Below are positions 7,809 through 17,099 of a stretch of DNA of 64,000 bases, one piece after another. Under the pieces are notes generated by a model that did no database searches, was not told the origin of the DNA, and was given only the letters and a program-made list of their open reading frames with translations. The position numbers and the translations under genes were made by a program. How positions within the stretch are numbered: the first letter of the stretch is position 1; each line of letters starts with the position of its first letter. Source of the stretch: an uncultured Gemmiger sp. (GTDB lineage: Bacteria > Bacillota > Clostridia > Oscillospirales > Ruminococcaceae); the NCBI GenBank assembly GCA_944388245.1, contig CALXIA010000008.1, forward strand, positions 1 through 64,000. Direction: 5' to 3'.

Positions 7809-8699
7809 ATGAAAAAGATCGCAACCGCCGCCCTGGCGCTGGTTCTGGCGCTGGGCCTGCTGACCGCCTGCGGCGCAAACAGCACCGCGCCCTCCTCCTC
7901 CGCCGCCGCGCAGGAGAGCTCTTCCACCCCCGCTTCCGAGCCCGCCTCCGAGACCGAGGCCCTGAGCGGCGTGGTCAACACCTCCGGCTCCACCTCCATG
8001 GAGAGCGTGGTGCTGGCTCTGAGCGAGGCCTTTAAGGAACTCTACCCGGATGTGACCGTCAACTACAGCGGCACCGGTTCCGGCGCGGGCATCGAGGCTG
8101 CCCAGACCGGCACCAGCGACATCGGCCTGAGCAGCCGTGAGCTGACCGAGGAGGAGACCGCCGCCGGCGCGGTGTCCAACGTGGTGGCCAAGGACGGCGT
8201 GGCGGTCATCGTCAACCCGGCCAACGGGGTCGAGGACCTGACGGTGGAGCAGATCGCGGATATCTTCTCCGGCAAGATCACCAACTGGAGCGAGCTGGGC
8301 GGCGAGGATATGGAGATCGCCGTCTACGGCCGTGAGGCCGGCAGCGGCACCCGCGGCGCCTTCGAGGAGATCGTGGGTGTGGTGGACGCCTGCCAGCTGA
8401 CCAACGAGTATAGCAGCACCGGCGATCTGGTGGGCAACGTGGCCGGCAATGAGAACGCCATCGGCTACGCCTCCCTGTCCGCCGTGGACGACACCGTCAA
8501 GGCGGTGAAGGTGGGCGGCGTGGCCTGCACCGAGGACACCATCAAGGACGGCAGCTACGCCATCCAGCGGCCCTTTGTGATGGTCACCATGGAGGGTGTG
8601 GCTTTGAGCGACGCGGCCCAGGCCTTCCTGGACTTCGCCATGAGCCCGGACGCCGCCTCCATCATCGCCGCGGCCGGCGCGGTTTCGGCCAACGGCTGA
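7809..8699 (+). CDS. pstS: phosphate ABC transporter substrate-binding lipoprotein
   Basis: A 296-residue PstS that captures phosphate outside the cell. It has a lipoprotein signal peptide with lipobox LLTAC (Cys21) and a Ser/Thr-rich linker (residues 25-48). The mature domain begins with NTSGSTSMESVV, and the phosphate-binding loop region GREAGSGTRGAFEEI is near residue 180. AAGGAGTG precedes the ATG. It is first in the pst operon, behind TTTACA repeats. A hairpin with a short T run follows at 8723, which would make pstS mRNA more abundant than the membrane-component mRNA. Confidence 0.96.
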   Translation: MKKIATAALALVLALGLLTACGANSTAPSSSAAAQESSSTPASEPASETEALSGVVNTSGSTSMESVVLALSEAFKELYPDVTVNYSGTGSGAGIEAAQTGTSDIGLSSRELTEEETAAGAVSNVVAKDGVAVIVNPANGVEDLTVEQIADIFSGKITNWSELGGEDMEIAVYGREAGSGTRGAFEEIVGVVDACQLTNEYSSTGDLVGNVAGNENAIGYASLSAVDDTVKAVKVGGVACTEDTIKDGSYAIQRPFVMVTMEGVALSDAAQAFLDFAMSPDAASIIAAAGAVSANG

Positions 8700-8722
8700 C
8701 CGCGGCCTGAACCCTGAACCCC

Positions 8723-8757
8723 GGCTCCCCGGCCCTGCGCGCGGGGAGCCCTTTTTG
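8723..8757 (+). terminator. partial terminator between pstS and pstC
   Basis: GGCTCCCCG pairs with CGGGGAGCC, followed by CTTTTTG. Its position inside the operon suggests readthrough to pstC at a reduced level. Confidence 0.6.
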
Positions 8758-8777
8758 CGAAAGAAAGGTTGGTAGCT

Positions 8778-9674
8778 ATGCAGCCACAAGCACGCGGCAA
8801 GCGCGCCTTCCGGGACGGCATCGAGAACGCGATGCGGCTGATCTTCACGGTCTGCGGTTTCATCGCCATCGCCTTCGTGCTGCTGATCTCGGTCTACCTG
8901 ATCCTGAGCGGTCTGCCCGCCATTAAAGAAGTGGGCCTGTTCGACTTTCTGCTGGGCGCCCGCTGGGATTCCACCAACAAGACCGATCCGGCCTACGGCA
9001 TCCTGCCCTTCATCCTCACCTCCATCTGGGGCACCTGCGGGGCCATCGTGATCGGGGTGCCGGTGGGCATCCTGACGGCGGTGTTTCTGGCCCGGGTGGC
9101 CCCGCCCCGGCTGGCGGCGGTGGTGCGCCCCGCCGTGGACCTGCTGGCGGGCATCCCCTCGGTGGTCTACGGCCTGGTGGGCATGATGGTGCTGGTGCCG
9201 TCCATCAAGGACCTGTTTGACCTGAAGGCCGGCGACAGCCTGCTGGCCGCCATCCTGGTGCTGGCGGTGATGATCCTGCCCTCCATCGTCAGCGTTTCCG
9301 AGACCGCCCTCAAGGCGGTGCCAAAGGAGTACGCCGAGGGCTCGCTGGCGCTGGGCGCCACCAGCCTGGAGACCGATTTCAAGGTGATCCTGCCCGCCGC
9401 CCGCAGCGGCGTGGCCGCCTCGGTGGTGCTGGGGGTGGGCCGGGCCATCGGGGAGGCCATGGCCATTCTGATGGTGGCCGGCAACGCCGCCAACATGCCC
9501 GGCCTGTTCAAGAGCGTCAAGTTCCTGACCACCGCCATCGCCAGCGAGATGAGCTACGCCAGCGTGGGCAGCTTGCAGCGCAACGCGCTGTATTCCATCG
9601 GGCTGGTGCTGTTCGTCTTCATCATGCTCATCAACATCCTGCTGAACAAGGTGCTGAAAAAGAACAAGGAGTGA
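8778..9674 (+). CDS. pstC: phosphate ABC transporter permease PstC
   Basis: A 298-residue inner-membrane permease with about six transmembrane helices, one half of the phosphate channel. The binding-protein-dependent permease EAA-like loop is visible as ALGATSLETDFKVILPAARSG (about 195-215). Start ATG 8778 follows AAAGG by ten bases; the track extends three codons further without better support. It is followed almost immediately by pstA, five bases after its stop. Confidence 0.95.
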   Translation: MQPQARGKRAFRDGIENAMRLIFTVCGFIAIAFVLLISVYLILSGLPAIKEVGLFDFLLGARWDSTNKTDPAYGILPFILTSIWGTCGAIVIGVPVGILTAVFLARVAPPRLAAVVRPAVDLLAGIPSVVYGLVGMMVLVPSIKDLFDLKAGDSLLAAILVLAVMILPSIVSVSETALKAVPKEYAEGSLALGATSLETDFKVILPAARSGVAASVVLGVGRAIGEAMAILMVAGNAANMPGLFKSVKFLTTAIASEMSYASVGSLQRNALYSIGLVLFVFIMLINILLNKVLKKNKE

Positions 9675-9679
9675 ATACT

Positions 9680-10567
9680 ATGCGGACCTCTGTGGACGCC
9701 CCCCGCGGCCTGAGCGCCCGGCGCCGCGCCTGGCACGGGGCGGTGCGCGCGGCCATGTACCTGAGCGCCGCGCTTACCTGCGCGCTGGCGCTGGGGCTGA
9801 TCGGCTATATTCTGTGGCGGGGGCTGCCCGGGCTGTCCTGGGAGTTCCTCACCACCCAGGAGAGCATCCTGAAGGGCACCGACGGCATCCTGCCCGCCAT
9901 CCAGAACACGATCTACGTCATCCTGGTCACCCTGGTGATCGTGCTGCCGCTGGGGGTGGGGGCGGCGGTCTACCTGACCGAATACGCCACCAACCGCCGC
10001 CTGACCGGCGCCATTGAATTCGCCACCGAGACCCTGGCGGGCATCCCCTCCATCCTGTACGCCCTGGTGGGCATGCTGGTGTTCTGCCAGTTCTGCGATC
10101 TGGGCACCACCCTGCTGGCGGGCTCGCTGACGTTGGTGATCATGACCCTGCCCACCATCATCCGCACCACCCAGGAGAGCCTGAAGGCGGTGCCCGCCGG
10201 CTACCGGGAGGGCGCGGCCGGCCTGGGCGCGGGGCGCTGGCACATGATCCGCACCATCGTGCTGCCCTGCGCGCTGGACGGCATCGTGACCGGCTGCATC
10301 CTGGCGGTGGGCCGGATCGTGGGCGAGTCGGCGGTGCTGATCTTCACCGCCGGCATGAGCACCTCGATGCAGAACTTCTTTGGCAGCGGCGGCCTGGTCA
10401 AGAGCAGCGGCGCCACCCTGACGGTGGCCCTCTATGTCTACGCCAAGGAACGGTATAAATACGACAACGCCTTTTCGGTGGCGGTGGTGCTGCTGGCGCT
10501 CACCCTGCTGATCAACCTGGCGGCGGGGGCCGCCGGCAAACGGGCGAAACGCAAGGAGGAGCGATAA
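9680..10567 (+). CDS. pstA: phosphate ABC transporter permease PstA
   Basis: A 295-residue permease paired with PstC. It has about six hydrophobic helices, the characteristic [17 protein letters not shown] segment and an EAA-type loop ([20 protein letters not shown]). AAGGAG of the preceding gene end serves as its ribosome site, so ATG 9680 is the likely start. One base separates its stop from pstB. Confidence 0.95.
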   Translation: MRTSVDAPRGLSARRRAWHGAVRAAMYLSAALTCALALGLIGYILWRGLPGLSWEFLTTQESILKGTDGILPAIQNTIYVILVTLVIVLPLGVGAAVYLTEYATNRRLTGAIEFATETLAGIPSILYALVGMLVFCQFCDLGTTLLAGSLTLVIMTLPTIIRTTQESLKAVPAGYREGAAGLGAGRWHMIRTIVLPCALDGIVTGCILAVGRIVGESAVLIFTAGMSTSMQNFFGSGGLVKSSGATLTVALYVYAKERYKYDNAFSVAVVLLALTLLINLAAGAAGKRAKRKEER

Positions 10568-10568
10568 G

Positions 10569-11327
10569 ATGAATCCCACCATTCTGGAAGCGAAGGATCT
10601 GGACCTGTACTACGGCCAGACCCAGGCGCTGAAAAAGGTGAATATCCAGATCCCGGAGCGCCGGATCACCGCCCTGATCGGGCCGTCCGGCTGCGGCAAG
10701 TCCACCTTCCTGCGCACCATCGACCGGATGAACGATCTGGTGGCCGGCGTGCGGGTGGAGGGTGAGATGCTCTACCGGGGCGAGAATGTCTACGCCCCCG
10801 GCGTGGACGTGACCTGGCTGCGCCGCAAGATCGGCATGGTGTTCCAGAAGGCGAACCCTTTCCCCATGAGCATCTACGACAACATCGCCTACGGCCCCCG
10901 CATCCACGGGGTGCGCAAAAAGGCCGAGCTGGACGCGCTGGTGGAGAGCAGCCTGCGGGGCGCGGCCCTCTGGGACGAGGTCAAGGACCGGCTGAAAAAG
11001 AGCGCGCTGGGGCTGTCCGGCGGCCAGCAGCAGCGGCTGTGCATCGCCCGGGCGCTGGCGGTGCATCCGGACGTGCTGCTGATGGACGAGTCCACCAGCG
11101 CGCTGGACCCGGGCAGCACCATGCGGATCGAGGAGCTGATGACCGAACTGAAGAAGGAGTACACGGTGGTGATCGTGACCCACAACATGCAGCAGGCCGC
11201 CCGCATCAGCGACCACTGCGCCTTCTTCCTGCTGGGGGAACTGGTGGAGTACGGCCCCACCGAGACCCTGTTCAGCCACCCGGCCGACAAGCGCACCGAA
11301 GATTACATTACCGGCCGGTTCGGCTGA
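10569..11327 (+). CDS. pstB: phosphate ABC transporter ATP-binding protein
   Basis: A 252-residue cytoplasmic ATPase driving PstCA. Walker [10 protein letters not shown] is at residues 38-46, with a Q-loop in [18 protein letters not shown] signature LSGGQQQR and Walker B VLLMDES. PNPFPMSI-type wording after the Q-loop is specific to PstB proteins. AAGGAGGAGCG precedes the start. Confidence 0.97.
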   Translation: MNPTILEAKDLDLYYGQTQALKKVNIQIPERRITALIGPSGCGKSTFLRTIDRMNDLVAGVRVEGEMLYRGENVYAPGVDVTWLRRKIGMVFQKANPFPMSIYDNIAYGPRIHGVRKKAELDALVESSLRGAALWDEVKDRLKKSALGLSGGQQQRLCIARALAVHPDVLLMDESTSALDPGSTMRIEELMTELKKEYTVVIVTHNMQQAARISDHCAFFLLGELVEYGPTETLFSHPADKRTEDYITGRFG

Positions 11328-11342
11328 TGGGAGGAGTTTGGC

Positions 11343-11990
11343 ATGAATCGTGAGTATTATGACGGGGAACTGACCCGCCTGGACCAGCTGGTGCAGACGA
11401 TGGGCGCCCAGGTGCTGGCGGCGCTGGACGAGGCGGTGGCCGCCGCGGGCGGCCCGGACAAGGACCGGGCCGAGCGGGTGATCGCCGGGGATACCGAGAT
11501 CGACCGGATGGAGCGGGAGATCGAGCAGCTCTGTGTGACCCTGCTGCTGCGCCAGCAGCCGGTGGCCGGCGACCTGCGCCGGGTGAGCACCAACCTGAAG
11601 CTGGTGACCGACCTGGAGCGGATCGGGGACCACGCCGCCGACATCGCGGAGATCGTGCGCACTTTGGACGCGCCCCTCACCGCGCCGCTGGCCGAGATGC
11701 TGGGCATTGCCCGGGCCATGGTGGAGAGCGCGCTGCGCGCCGCCGCCGACCAGAACCTGGAGGGGGCCCACGCCACCATCCAGCGGGACGACGAGGTGGA
11801 CGCCGCCTTCTGCCGCCTGAAGGAGGGCTTCATCCGCCAGGTGGCGGCGGGCAGCGAGGACGCCGACGCCATCCTGGACGGGCTGATGATCGGCAAGTAC
11901 GCCGAGCGCATCGGGGACCACGCGGTGAACATCTGCGAGTGGGTCATCTGCCGGGGCACCGGCCTGTACCACGACCAGCGGATCATGTGA
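11343..11990 (+). CDS. phoU: phosphate transport regulator PhoU
   Basis: A 215-residue all-helical protein with two PhoU three-helix repeats, each with a metal-binding E/DxxxD pattern (DLERIGDHAADIAE near 95 and KYAERIGDHAVNICEW near 185). PhoU couples PstB activity to the phosphate two-component system and limits phosphate uptake. It is last in the operon, 15 bases after pstB. Confidence 0.96.
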   Translation: MNREYYDGELTRLDQLVQTMGAQVLAALDEAVAAAGGPDKDRAERVIAGDTEIDRMEREIEQLCVTLLLRQQPVAGDLRRVSTNLKLVTDLERIGDHAADIAEIVRTLDAPLTAPLAEMLGIARAMVESALRAAADQNLEGAHATIQRDDEVDAAFCRLKEGFIRQVAAGSEDADAILDGLMIGKYAERIGDHAVNICEWVICRGTGLYHDQRIM

Positions 11991-12002
11991 CCGGCAAAAT
12001 AA

Positions 12003-12048
12003 TAAAAAACCGGGGCGGGCGCGTAAAGGGTTTACGCGCCCGCCCCGG
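12003..12048 (-). terminator. strong terminator between phoU and the flavoprotein gene
   Basis: An 18-bp perfect stem (12010-12027 with 12031-12048, 3-nt loop) is followed on the minus strand by TTTTTTATTATT. It ends the minus-strand flavoprotein gene and probably also blocks phoU readthrough. Confidence 0.85.
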
Positions 12049-12068
12049 CTGTGTATGGAGATAAAGGA

Positions 12069-12689
12069 TCACCGGATAAAGTTGGTGCGCACCTTCTCCT
12101 CGTTTTCCGGCAGGGAGACCCCGGCCGCCTTGCCGGCCGCCAGGCAGCGCAGCATCCAGGCCATGTTGCGGCCCAGCTGGCGCATGGTCTGCATGCCCTC
12201 GCCGTCCTGGCGCACCTGGTCGGGGGTGTTGCCGTGGACCATGTTCCAGTACTGGCTGGAAACGATGGGCATCTGGTTGATGGTGAAGTATTTGTTCAGC
12301 TGATCCAGCGCGGCGGTGGTGCCGGCGCGGCGGGCGCTGACCACCGCGGCGCCCGGCTTGTAGCGCAGCGCCGCCCCGCCCGCGTAGAACAGCCGGTCCA
12401 GAAAGCCGGTCACGCTGCCGCTGGCCGCCGCGTAGTGCACCGGCGAGCCCACGATCAGCCCGTCCACGCCGTCCAGCAGTTCCAGCGCCCCGTTCACCTT
12501 GTCCTTCTGCACGCAGCGGCCGGTCTTGGCGCAGCCGCCGCAGCCCAGGCAGCCGCCGGCGGGCGCAGGCCCGATCCAGAACTCCTGGGCCTCGATCCCC
12601 TGCTTTTCCAGCTCGGCCGCGATCTCGGCCAGGGCGGTATGGGTGCAGCCCTCCCGGCGGGGGCTGCCGTTGATCAGCAGTACCTTCAT
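12069..12689 (-). CDS. iron-sulfur flavoprotein / NADPH-dependent FMN reductase family
   Basis: A 206-residue flavodoxin-fold oxidoreductase with the FMN-binding start NGSPRREGCTHTAL (residues 7-20) and the GSPVHYAAASG loop (about 80). C47, C50, C53 and C59 form the compact CX2CX2CX5C motif of iron-sulfur flavoproteins, which bind a 4Fe-4S cluster and FMN and transfer electrons in anaerobes. The length is slightly above simple FMN reductases because of the C-terminal tail. It is divergent from the second MATE gene. The physiological substrate is unknown. Confidence 0.87.
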   Translation of the reverse strand: MKVLLINGSPRREGCTHTALAEIAAELEKQGIEAQEFWIGPAPAGGCLGCGGCAKTGRCVQKDKVNGALELLDGVDGLIVGSPVHYAAASGSVTGFLDRLFYAGGAALRYKPGAAVVSARRAGTTAALDQLNKYFTINQMPIVSSQYWNMVHGNTPDQVRQDGEGMQTMRQLGRNMAWMLRCLAAGKAAGVSLPENEEKVRTNFIR

Positions 12690-12742
12690 GACGATCCACT
12701 CCTTGTTTTTCTTTTATTGTACCACACGCTGCAAGCCCCCTC

Positions 12743-12771
12743 TTGCTTTTTTTGCCGGAAACCGCTACACT
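12743..12771 (+). promoter_or_regulatory. promoter of the second MATE gene
   Basis: TTGCTT (12743-12748) and TACACT (12766-12771) are 17 bp apart, about 65 bases before the start codon. Confidence 0.6.
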
Positions 12772-12838
12772 CATAGCATGGGGGTTTGCGGGGCAAACGC
12801 CCGTTTCCATTCTATGAGAAAGCGGAGGTCGTTCATCC

Positions 12839-14230
12839 GTGAGCGCAGCATCCATCGACAACAGCGCCAACCCGATCCTGCAGGGCAGCATCGGCAAGCA
12901 GCTGCTTGTGTTCTTTTTTCCGATCTGGCTGGGCACCTTTTTCCAGCAGCTGTACAACACCGCCGACGCGCTGATCGTGGGCCGGTTCGTGGGCACCCAG
13001 GCCCTGGCGGCGGTGGGCGCCACCAACACCCTGGTCAACCTGCTGGTGGGCTTCTTTGTGGGGCTGGCCAGCGGCGCGTCGGTGGTGTTGGCCCAGCGGT
13101 ACGGCGCCCGGGACCTGGCCGGGGTGCAGAAGGCCGTACATACCAGCATCTGGCTGGCTGTGACCGGCGGCGCGGCGCTGATGGCGGTGGGCATCCTGTT
13201 CGCCCGCGGCGCGCTGCAGGCCATGAACACCCCCGCCGACATCCTGGACGGCTCCACGTTGTATCTGCGGGTGTATTTCGCGGGCATGATCCCCAGCATG
13301 ATCTACAACATGGGCACCGGCATCCTGCGGGCGGTGGGCGACAGCCGCCGGCCCATGTACTTTCTGATCACCGCCGCCTTCGTGAACATCGTGCTGGACC
13401 TGGTGTTCGTGGCGGTGTTCCACTGGGGGGTCATGGGGGCGGCGCTGGCCACCATCATCAGCCAGCTGGTGAGCGCGCTGCTCACCCTGGCCAGCCTGGT
13501 GGGGGCCGAGATGCAGCCCTATCACCTGAAACTGCACCGGGTGGCCATGGACGCAGCCACCCTGCGGGACATTGTGCGCATCGGCCTGCCCGCGGGGCTG
13601 CAGTCGGTGATGTACAACATCAGCAACATCATCATCCAGACCAGCATCAACGCCTTCGGCACCACCACCGTGGCCGCCTGGACCGCCTACGGCAAGCTGG
13701 ACAGCCTGTTCTGGATGAGCATGAACAGTATGGGCCTGTCGGTGACCACCTTCGCCGGGCAGAACTTCGGCGCCCGCCAGTATGACCGGGTGCGCCGGGG
13801 CGCCTGGGTGTGCCTGTCCTTCTGCGCGGTGCTGTCGGTGGCGCTGGGCGCGCTGATCTATGCCTTCGGCGCGCCGCTGGTGGGCCTGTTCAGCGACGAC
13901 GCCCAGGTGGTGGAGCGGGCGCTGGAGATCATCCATCTGCTGACCCCCAGCTTCATCACCTATGCGGCCATCGAGGCCCTCAGCGGCACCATCCGCGGCT
14001 CCGGCGACGCCTGGGTGCCCATGGCGCTGACCGCCGGCGGGGTGTGCGGGCTGCGCATCCTGTGGGTGCTGGGGGCGGCCCAGCTCTTCGGCACCCTCAC
14101 CGGCGTGCTGGTGAGCTATCCCATCAGCTGGGGGGTCACCTCGGTGCTGTACATCGCCTACTTCCTGGCGGGCGGCTGGCTGCGCCGCTGCATCGCCGCG
14201 CAGGACGCCCGGCGGGCGGGAGGTGCGTGA
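12839..14230 (+). CDS. MATE family efflux transporter (copy 2)
   Basis: A 463-residue MATE transporter with about twelve transmembrane segments. It opens with GSIGKQLLVFFFPIWLGTFFQQLYNTADALIVG-like family wording, and GTGILRAVGDSRRPM marks the end of the first six-helix bundle. It starts at GTG 12839 with CGGAGG upstream. It resembles the NorM/DinF-like clostridial subgroup (FVGTQALAAVGATNTLVNLL) and differs clearly from the copies at 797 and 17100. One base separates its stop from the DUF5662 gene, so the two are co-transcribed. The substrate is unknown. Confidence 0.93.
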   Translation: MSAASIDNSANPILQGSIGKQLLVFFFPIWLGTFFQQLYNTADALIVGRFVGTQALAAVGATNTLVNLLVGFFVGLASGASVVLAQRYGARDLAGVQKAVHTSIWLAVTGGAALMAVGILFARGALQAMNTPADILDGSTLYLRVYFAGMIPSMIYNMGTGILRAVGDSRRPMYFLITAAFVNIVLDLVFVAVFHWGVMGAALATIISQLVSALLTLASLVGAEMQPYHLKLHRVAMDAATLRDIVRIGLPAGLQSVMYNISNIIIQTSINAFGTTTVAAWTAYGKLDSLFWMSMNSMGLSVTTFAGQNFGARQYDRVRRGAWVCLSFCAVLSVALGALIYAFGAPLVGLFSDDAQVVERALEIIHLLTPSFITYAAIEALSGTIRGSGDAWVPMALTAGGVCGLRILWVLGAAQLFGTLTGVLVSYPISWGVTSVLYIAYFLAGGWLRRCIAAQDARRAGGA

Positions 14231-14231
14231 G

Positions 14232-14771
14232 ATGGCAAGTTTCTGGGGGCACCTGCGCACGATATGCCACCACAAGCGGCTGGTGGCCCGGCATTGTTTC
14301 AAGGTGGGGCTGTACCGGCAGGGGCTGACCCACGATTTGAGCAAGTTCTCCCCCATCGAGTTTGTGCCGGGGGTGAAGTATTTCCGGGGCTACCGCAGCC
14401 CCAACGAGATCGAGCGGCTGGAAAAGGGGTATTCCGCCGCCTGGCTGCACCACAAGGGCCGCAACCGGCACCACCTGGAATACTGGATCGACTACGACCC
14501 CCAGGGCGACCATCAGCTGTGCGGGATGCGGATGCCGGAGCGGTATGTGGCCGAGATGATCTGCGACCGGATCGCCGCCAGCAAGACCTACCAGAAGGAC
14601 AACTACACCGACGCCCATCCCTGGGAGTACTACGCCCGCGGCAGGGACCACTATCTGTTGCACCCCGAGACCCGCGCCCAGCTGGAGCAGGCGCTGCAGC
14701 TGCTGCGGGACCAGGGCGAGGAAGCCTGCTTTGCCCACATCCGCACCCGGCTGCTGGGCAAAAAGCGATAA
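14232..14771 (+). CDS. DUF5662 family protein
   Basis: A 179-residue protein I place in the DUF5662 family common in Firmicutes; the function is not established. It is rich in histidines arranged like a metal site: H16/H17, LTHDLSKFSPIEF (about 36-48), HHKGRNRHHLEYW (about 76-88) and an HPWEYYARGRDHYLLHPET stretch (about 130-150). The H...HD...H layout is reminiscent of HD-type hydrolases, but that is inference. Start ATG 14232 follows AGGTG. It is co-transcribed with the MATE gene before it. Confidence 0.75.
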   Translation: MASFWGHLRTICHHKRLVARHCFKVGLYRQGLTHDLSKFSPIEFVPGVKYFRGYRSPNEIERLEKGYSAAWLHHKGRNRHHLEYWIDYDPQGDHQLCGMRMPERYVAEMICDRIAASKTYQKDNYTDAHPWEYYARGRDHYLLHPETRAQLEQALQLLRDQGEEACFAHIRTRLLGKKR

Positions 14772-14777
14772 AGTCAA

Positions 14778-14803
14778 GGCGCGCTGCCGTTTGGCAGCGC
14801 GCC
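14778..14803. terminator. hairpin between convergent genes
   Basis: An 11-bp perfect stem (GGCGCGCTGCC with GGCAGCGCGCC, GTTT loop) lies between the plus-strand DUF5662 gene and the minus-strand membrane gene. T runs are short on both sides, so termination may be partial or rho-dependent. Confidence 0.45.
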
Positions 14804-14825
14804 CTACTGCGTCGTGTGGACCGGT

Positions 14826-15653
14826 TCAGCGCCGGCGCAGCCGCTCGCCCAATTCCTGGCGCAGCATCCGCAAAGCGGCCTCGTACCGGGTGCTTTTCAG
14901 GGTGGGGAAGGCCCGCAGCAGCCGCTGTGCGCCCAGCTGCCGGTCCAAAATCTCGGCCCGCAGCAGATCCCGGCGCATCTCCAGTTCGGCCCGGACGGCG
15001 CCGGTGCGGCCCTCCAGCTTTTCCCGGCCGGCGCTGATCCGCTCGTCGGCGGCCAGGGCCGCGCCGCCCACCTGGCGGGTGAGCAGGTCGCTGCTCTTCT
15101 GCAGCAGGGCGGTGAGCCGTTCCAGTTCGCCCAGCTGGCGCATCAGGCCGGTCACGGTGATGACGGTGGCGATCAGGTCGGCGGCGAACAGCCCGGCGCA
15201 GACCCCCAGCAGGATGGCCCCCGGGGGGTTGGTCAGCAGCTGGCTCACCAGCAGCTCCACCGCCGGATGCACCAGCCGCATCACGGCGGTCACCCCCAGC
15301 CCCCACAGCAGGCTGAACCGCAAGCAGATGTACCCGCCCAGGTTGAAGGGCTTGTCGGAATAGTCCCACCAGCGGGCGTGAAACAGGGTCATCAGGGCCC
15401 AGCCGCCCACCAGCTCCAGGGCGGTGGCCAGCAGCCCGCCGCCGAAAAACAGCGCCGGCAGGCTGCCCCGCACCGGGCCCAGCGCCGTGACCGCCGCCAG
15501 CATCCCGAAGCCGTAGATCGGGCAGACCGGCCCGTTGAGAAAGCCCCGGTTGACCAGCCGGCCGGTTTTACAGGCGGCAAAGGCCACCTCGGCGCACCAG
15601 CCCAGAAAGGCGTAGAGAAAAAAGTACCAGAACAGCGCGTACAGTTGGGGCAT
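14826..15653 (-). CDS. PF06541-type putative permease (CmpB-like membrane protein)
   Basis: A 275-residue membrane protein. The first 180 residues hold about five hydrophobic helices and the family opening WYFFLYAFLGWCAEVAF with GRLVNRGFLNGPVCPIYGFG (about 10-45). This is typical of the clostridial family annotated as a putative ABC transporter permease, although no ATPase partner is nearby. The last 90 residues are charged and helical, likely a cytoplasmic coiled coil. ATG 15653 follows AAAGGAGG; the longer open frame is not supported. It is divergent from the polymerase gene with overlapping promoters. The true function is unknown. Confidence 0.8.
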   Translation of the reverse strand: MPQLYALFWYFFLYAFLGWCAEVAFAACKTGRLVNRGFLNGPVCPIYGFGMLAAVTALGPVRGSLPALFFGGGLLATALELVGGWALMTLFHARWWDYSDKPFNLGGYICLRFSLLWGLGVTAVMRLVHPAVELLVSQLLTNPPGAILLGVCAGLFAADLIATVITVTGLMRQLGELERLTALLQKSSDLLTRQVGGAALAADERISAGREKLEGRTGAVRAELEMRRDLLRAEILDRQLGAQRLLRAFPTLKSTRYEAALRMLRQELGERLRRR

Positions 15654-15689
15654 AGCGGGGCCCTCCTTTGTGACCAAGAGATACGATTC

Positions 15690-15731
15690 AGTATACCACA
15701 TTTTGCCCCCGGCGGCAAAACGTGCTACAAT
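15690..15731. promoter_or_regulatory. overlapping divergent promoters
   Basis: Plus strand: TTGCCC (15703-15708), 17 bp, TACAAT (15726-15731), for the polymerase gene. Minus strand: TTGCCG (15712-15717), 16 bp, TATACT (15690-15695), for the membrane gene. The two interlock, so polymerase binding at one should exclude the other. I see no Firmicute LexA box here. Confidence 0.6.
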
Positions 15732-15759
15732 CAGAAAAAACGGAGAGGAGGCGGCGGCC

Positions 15760-17043
15760 ATGACCCCCGACCGCTGGGTGCTGCACTGCGACTGCAACAG
15801 CTTTTACGCCAGCGTGGAACTGCTGGAACACCCCGAACTGAAACAGAAGCCGGTGGCCGTCTGCGGCGATCCGCAGGCCCGCCACGGCATTATTCTGGCC
15901 AAGAACGAGCCGGCCAAGGCCGCCGGCGTGCGCACCGCCGAACCCATCTGGCAGGCGCAGCGCAAATGCCCGGGCCTGGTGCTGCTGCCGCCCCACCGGC
16001 AGCGGTACCGGCATTTCTCCGCCGTCATCAACGGCATCTACGCCGGGTATACCGACCGGGTGGAGCCCTTCGGCATCGACGAGAGCTGGCTGGACATCAC
16101 CCATACCTGGCACCTGTTCGCCCCCTCCCCCACCGCCCTGGCCGATCGCATCCGCCGCCAGGTGCGCCAGACCACCGGCCTGACCATCAGCGTGGGGGCC
16201 AGCTTTAACAAGGTATTCGCCAAGCTGGGCAGCGATTACAAAAAGCCGGACGCCATGACGGTGATCCGGCCGGAGGATGTGGAGCGGATCGTCTGGCCGC
16301 TGCCGGCGGGGGCGCTGCTGTACGTGGGCCGGGCGGCGGAGCAGCGGCTGGCCCGGCTGGGGGTGCGCACCATCGGCCAGCTGGCGGCGGCGGACCCGGC
16401 GCTGCTGACCGAGGCCCTGGGCAAGCTGGGGGCGGAACTCTCCCGCTACGCCCGGGGGGAGGACGAGGCCCCGGTGCATCCGGTGGGCTGGCGGGAACCG
16501 CTCAAGAGCGTGGGCAACGGCATGACCTTCCGCAAGGACCTGACCGATCTGGCGCAGGTGCGCAGCGCGCTGGGGGCGCTGGCGGAGGAGGTGGCGACCC
16601 GGCTGCGGCGGCACGGGCTGTGGGCCGGGGCGGTGCAGGTGACCATCCGGGACACCGACCTGCACACCATCACCCGGCAAAAGCAGCTGGCCATGAGCAC
16701 CCACCTGGCCCGGGACCTGGCGGCGGAGTGTCTGGCGCTGGTGGCCGCCAACTGGGACCCCGCCCGCCGCCCGGTGCGGATGCTGACGGTGACCGCCCTG
16801 GCCCTGACCGACGAGCCCTTCGCGGTGCAGCAGAGCCTGTTCGGGGACGCGCCCGCCCCCGACCCCAAGCGGGAAAAGCTGGAGAGCGCGCTGGACGGCA
16901 TCCGCCGCCGCTACGGGGCCGGGGCCATCGGCGCGGGCAGCCGGGTGGGCAACGAGCTGGGGCTGGACGGGCTGCAGATGGAGGAGAACGCGCCCGCCCC
17001 CGGGGAAGAGGACTGGGACGAAAAGGTGAAGGGGCCGCTGTGA
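15760..17043 (+). CDS. Y-family DNA polymerase (DinB / Pol IV type)
   Basis: A 427-residue translesion DNA polymerase. Catalytic carboxylates appear as D11 in HCDCNSFYASVE (steric-gate aromatic at F15/Y16) and the GIDESWLD motif near residue 107. Palm/finger, thumb with helix-hairpin-helix (LLYVGRAAEQRLARLGVRTIGQL, about 187-210) and little-finger domains are complete. The extended C-terminus has KREKLESALDGIRRRYG. ATG 15760 has GGAGAGGAGG before it. It is monocistronic. The length fits the longer Gram-positive DinB group. No terminal beta-clamp motif could be assigned with certainty. Confidence 0.93.
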   Translation: MTPDRWVLHCDCNSFYASVELLEHPELKQKPVAVCGDPQARHGIILAKNEPAKAAGVRTAEPIWQAQRKCPGLVLLPPHRQRYRHFSAVINGIYAGYTDRVEPFGIDESWLDITHTWHLFAPSPTALADRIRRQVRQTTGLTISVGASFNKVFAKLGSDYKKPDAMTVIRPEDVERIVWPLPAGALLYVGRAAEQRLARLGVRTIGQLAAADPALLTEALGKLGAELSRYARGEDEAPVHPVGWREPLKSVGNGMTFRKDLTDLAQVRSALGALAEEVATRLRRHGLWAGAVQVTIRDTDLHTITRQKQLAMSTHLARDLAAECLALVAANWDPARRPVRMLTVTALALTDEPFAVQQSLFGDAPAPDPKREKLESALDGIRRRYGAGAIGAGSRVGNELGLDGLQMEENAPAPGEEDWDEKVKGPL

Positions 17044-17056
17044 GCGGCAATACAGC

Positions 17057-17088
17057 AAAGGGAGAGGGCCGCGAAACCCTCTCCCTTT
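17057..17088. terminator. bidirectional terminator between polymerase and MATE genes
   Basis: A 12-bp perfect stem (AAAGGGAGAGGG with CCCTCTCCCTTT, 8-nt loop) between convergent genes. The plus strand continues TTG and the minus strand also reads short T residues. Confidence 0.7.
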
Positions 17089-17099
17089 TGCGCTATGGA

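Noticed and set aside
15661..15759. SOS (LexA) box for the Y-family polymerase
   Set aside because: No CGAAC-N4-GTTCG pattern is found around the promoter.
14826..15797. Longer start for the PF06541 protein
   Set aside because: The extra 48 residues run through the divergent promoter region and lack a ribosome site; the internal ATG has AAAGGAGG.
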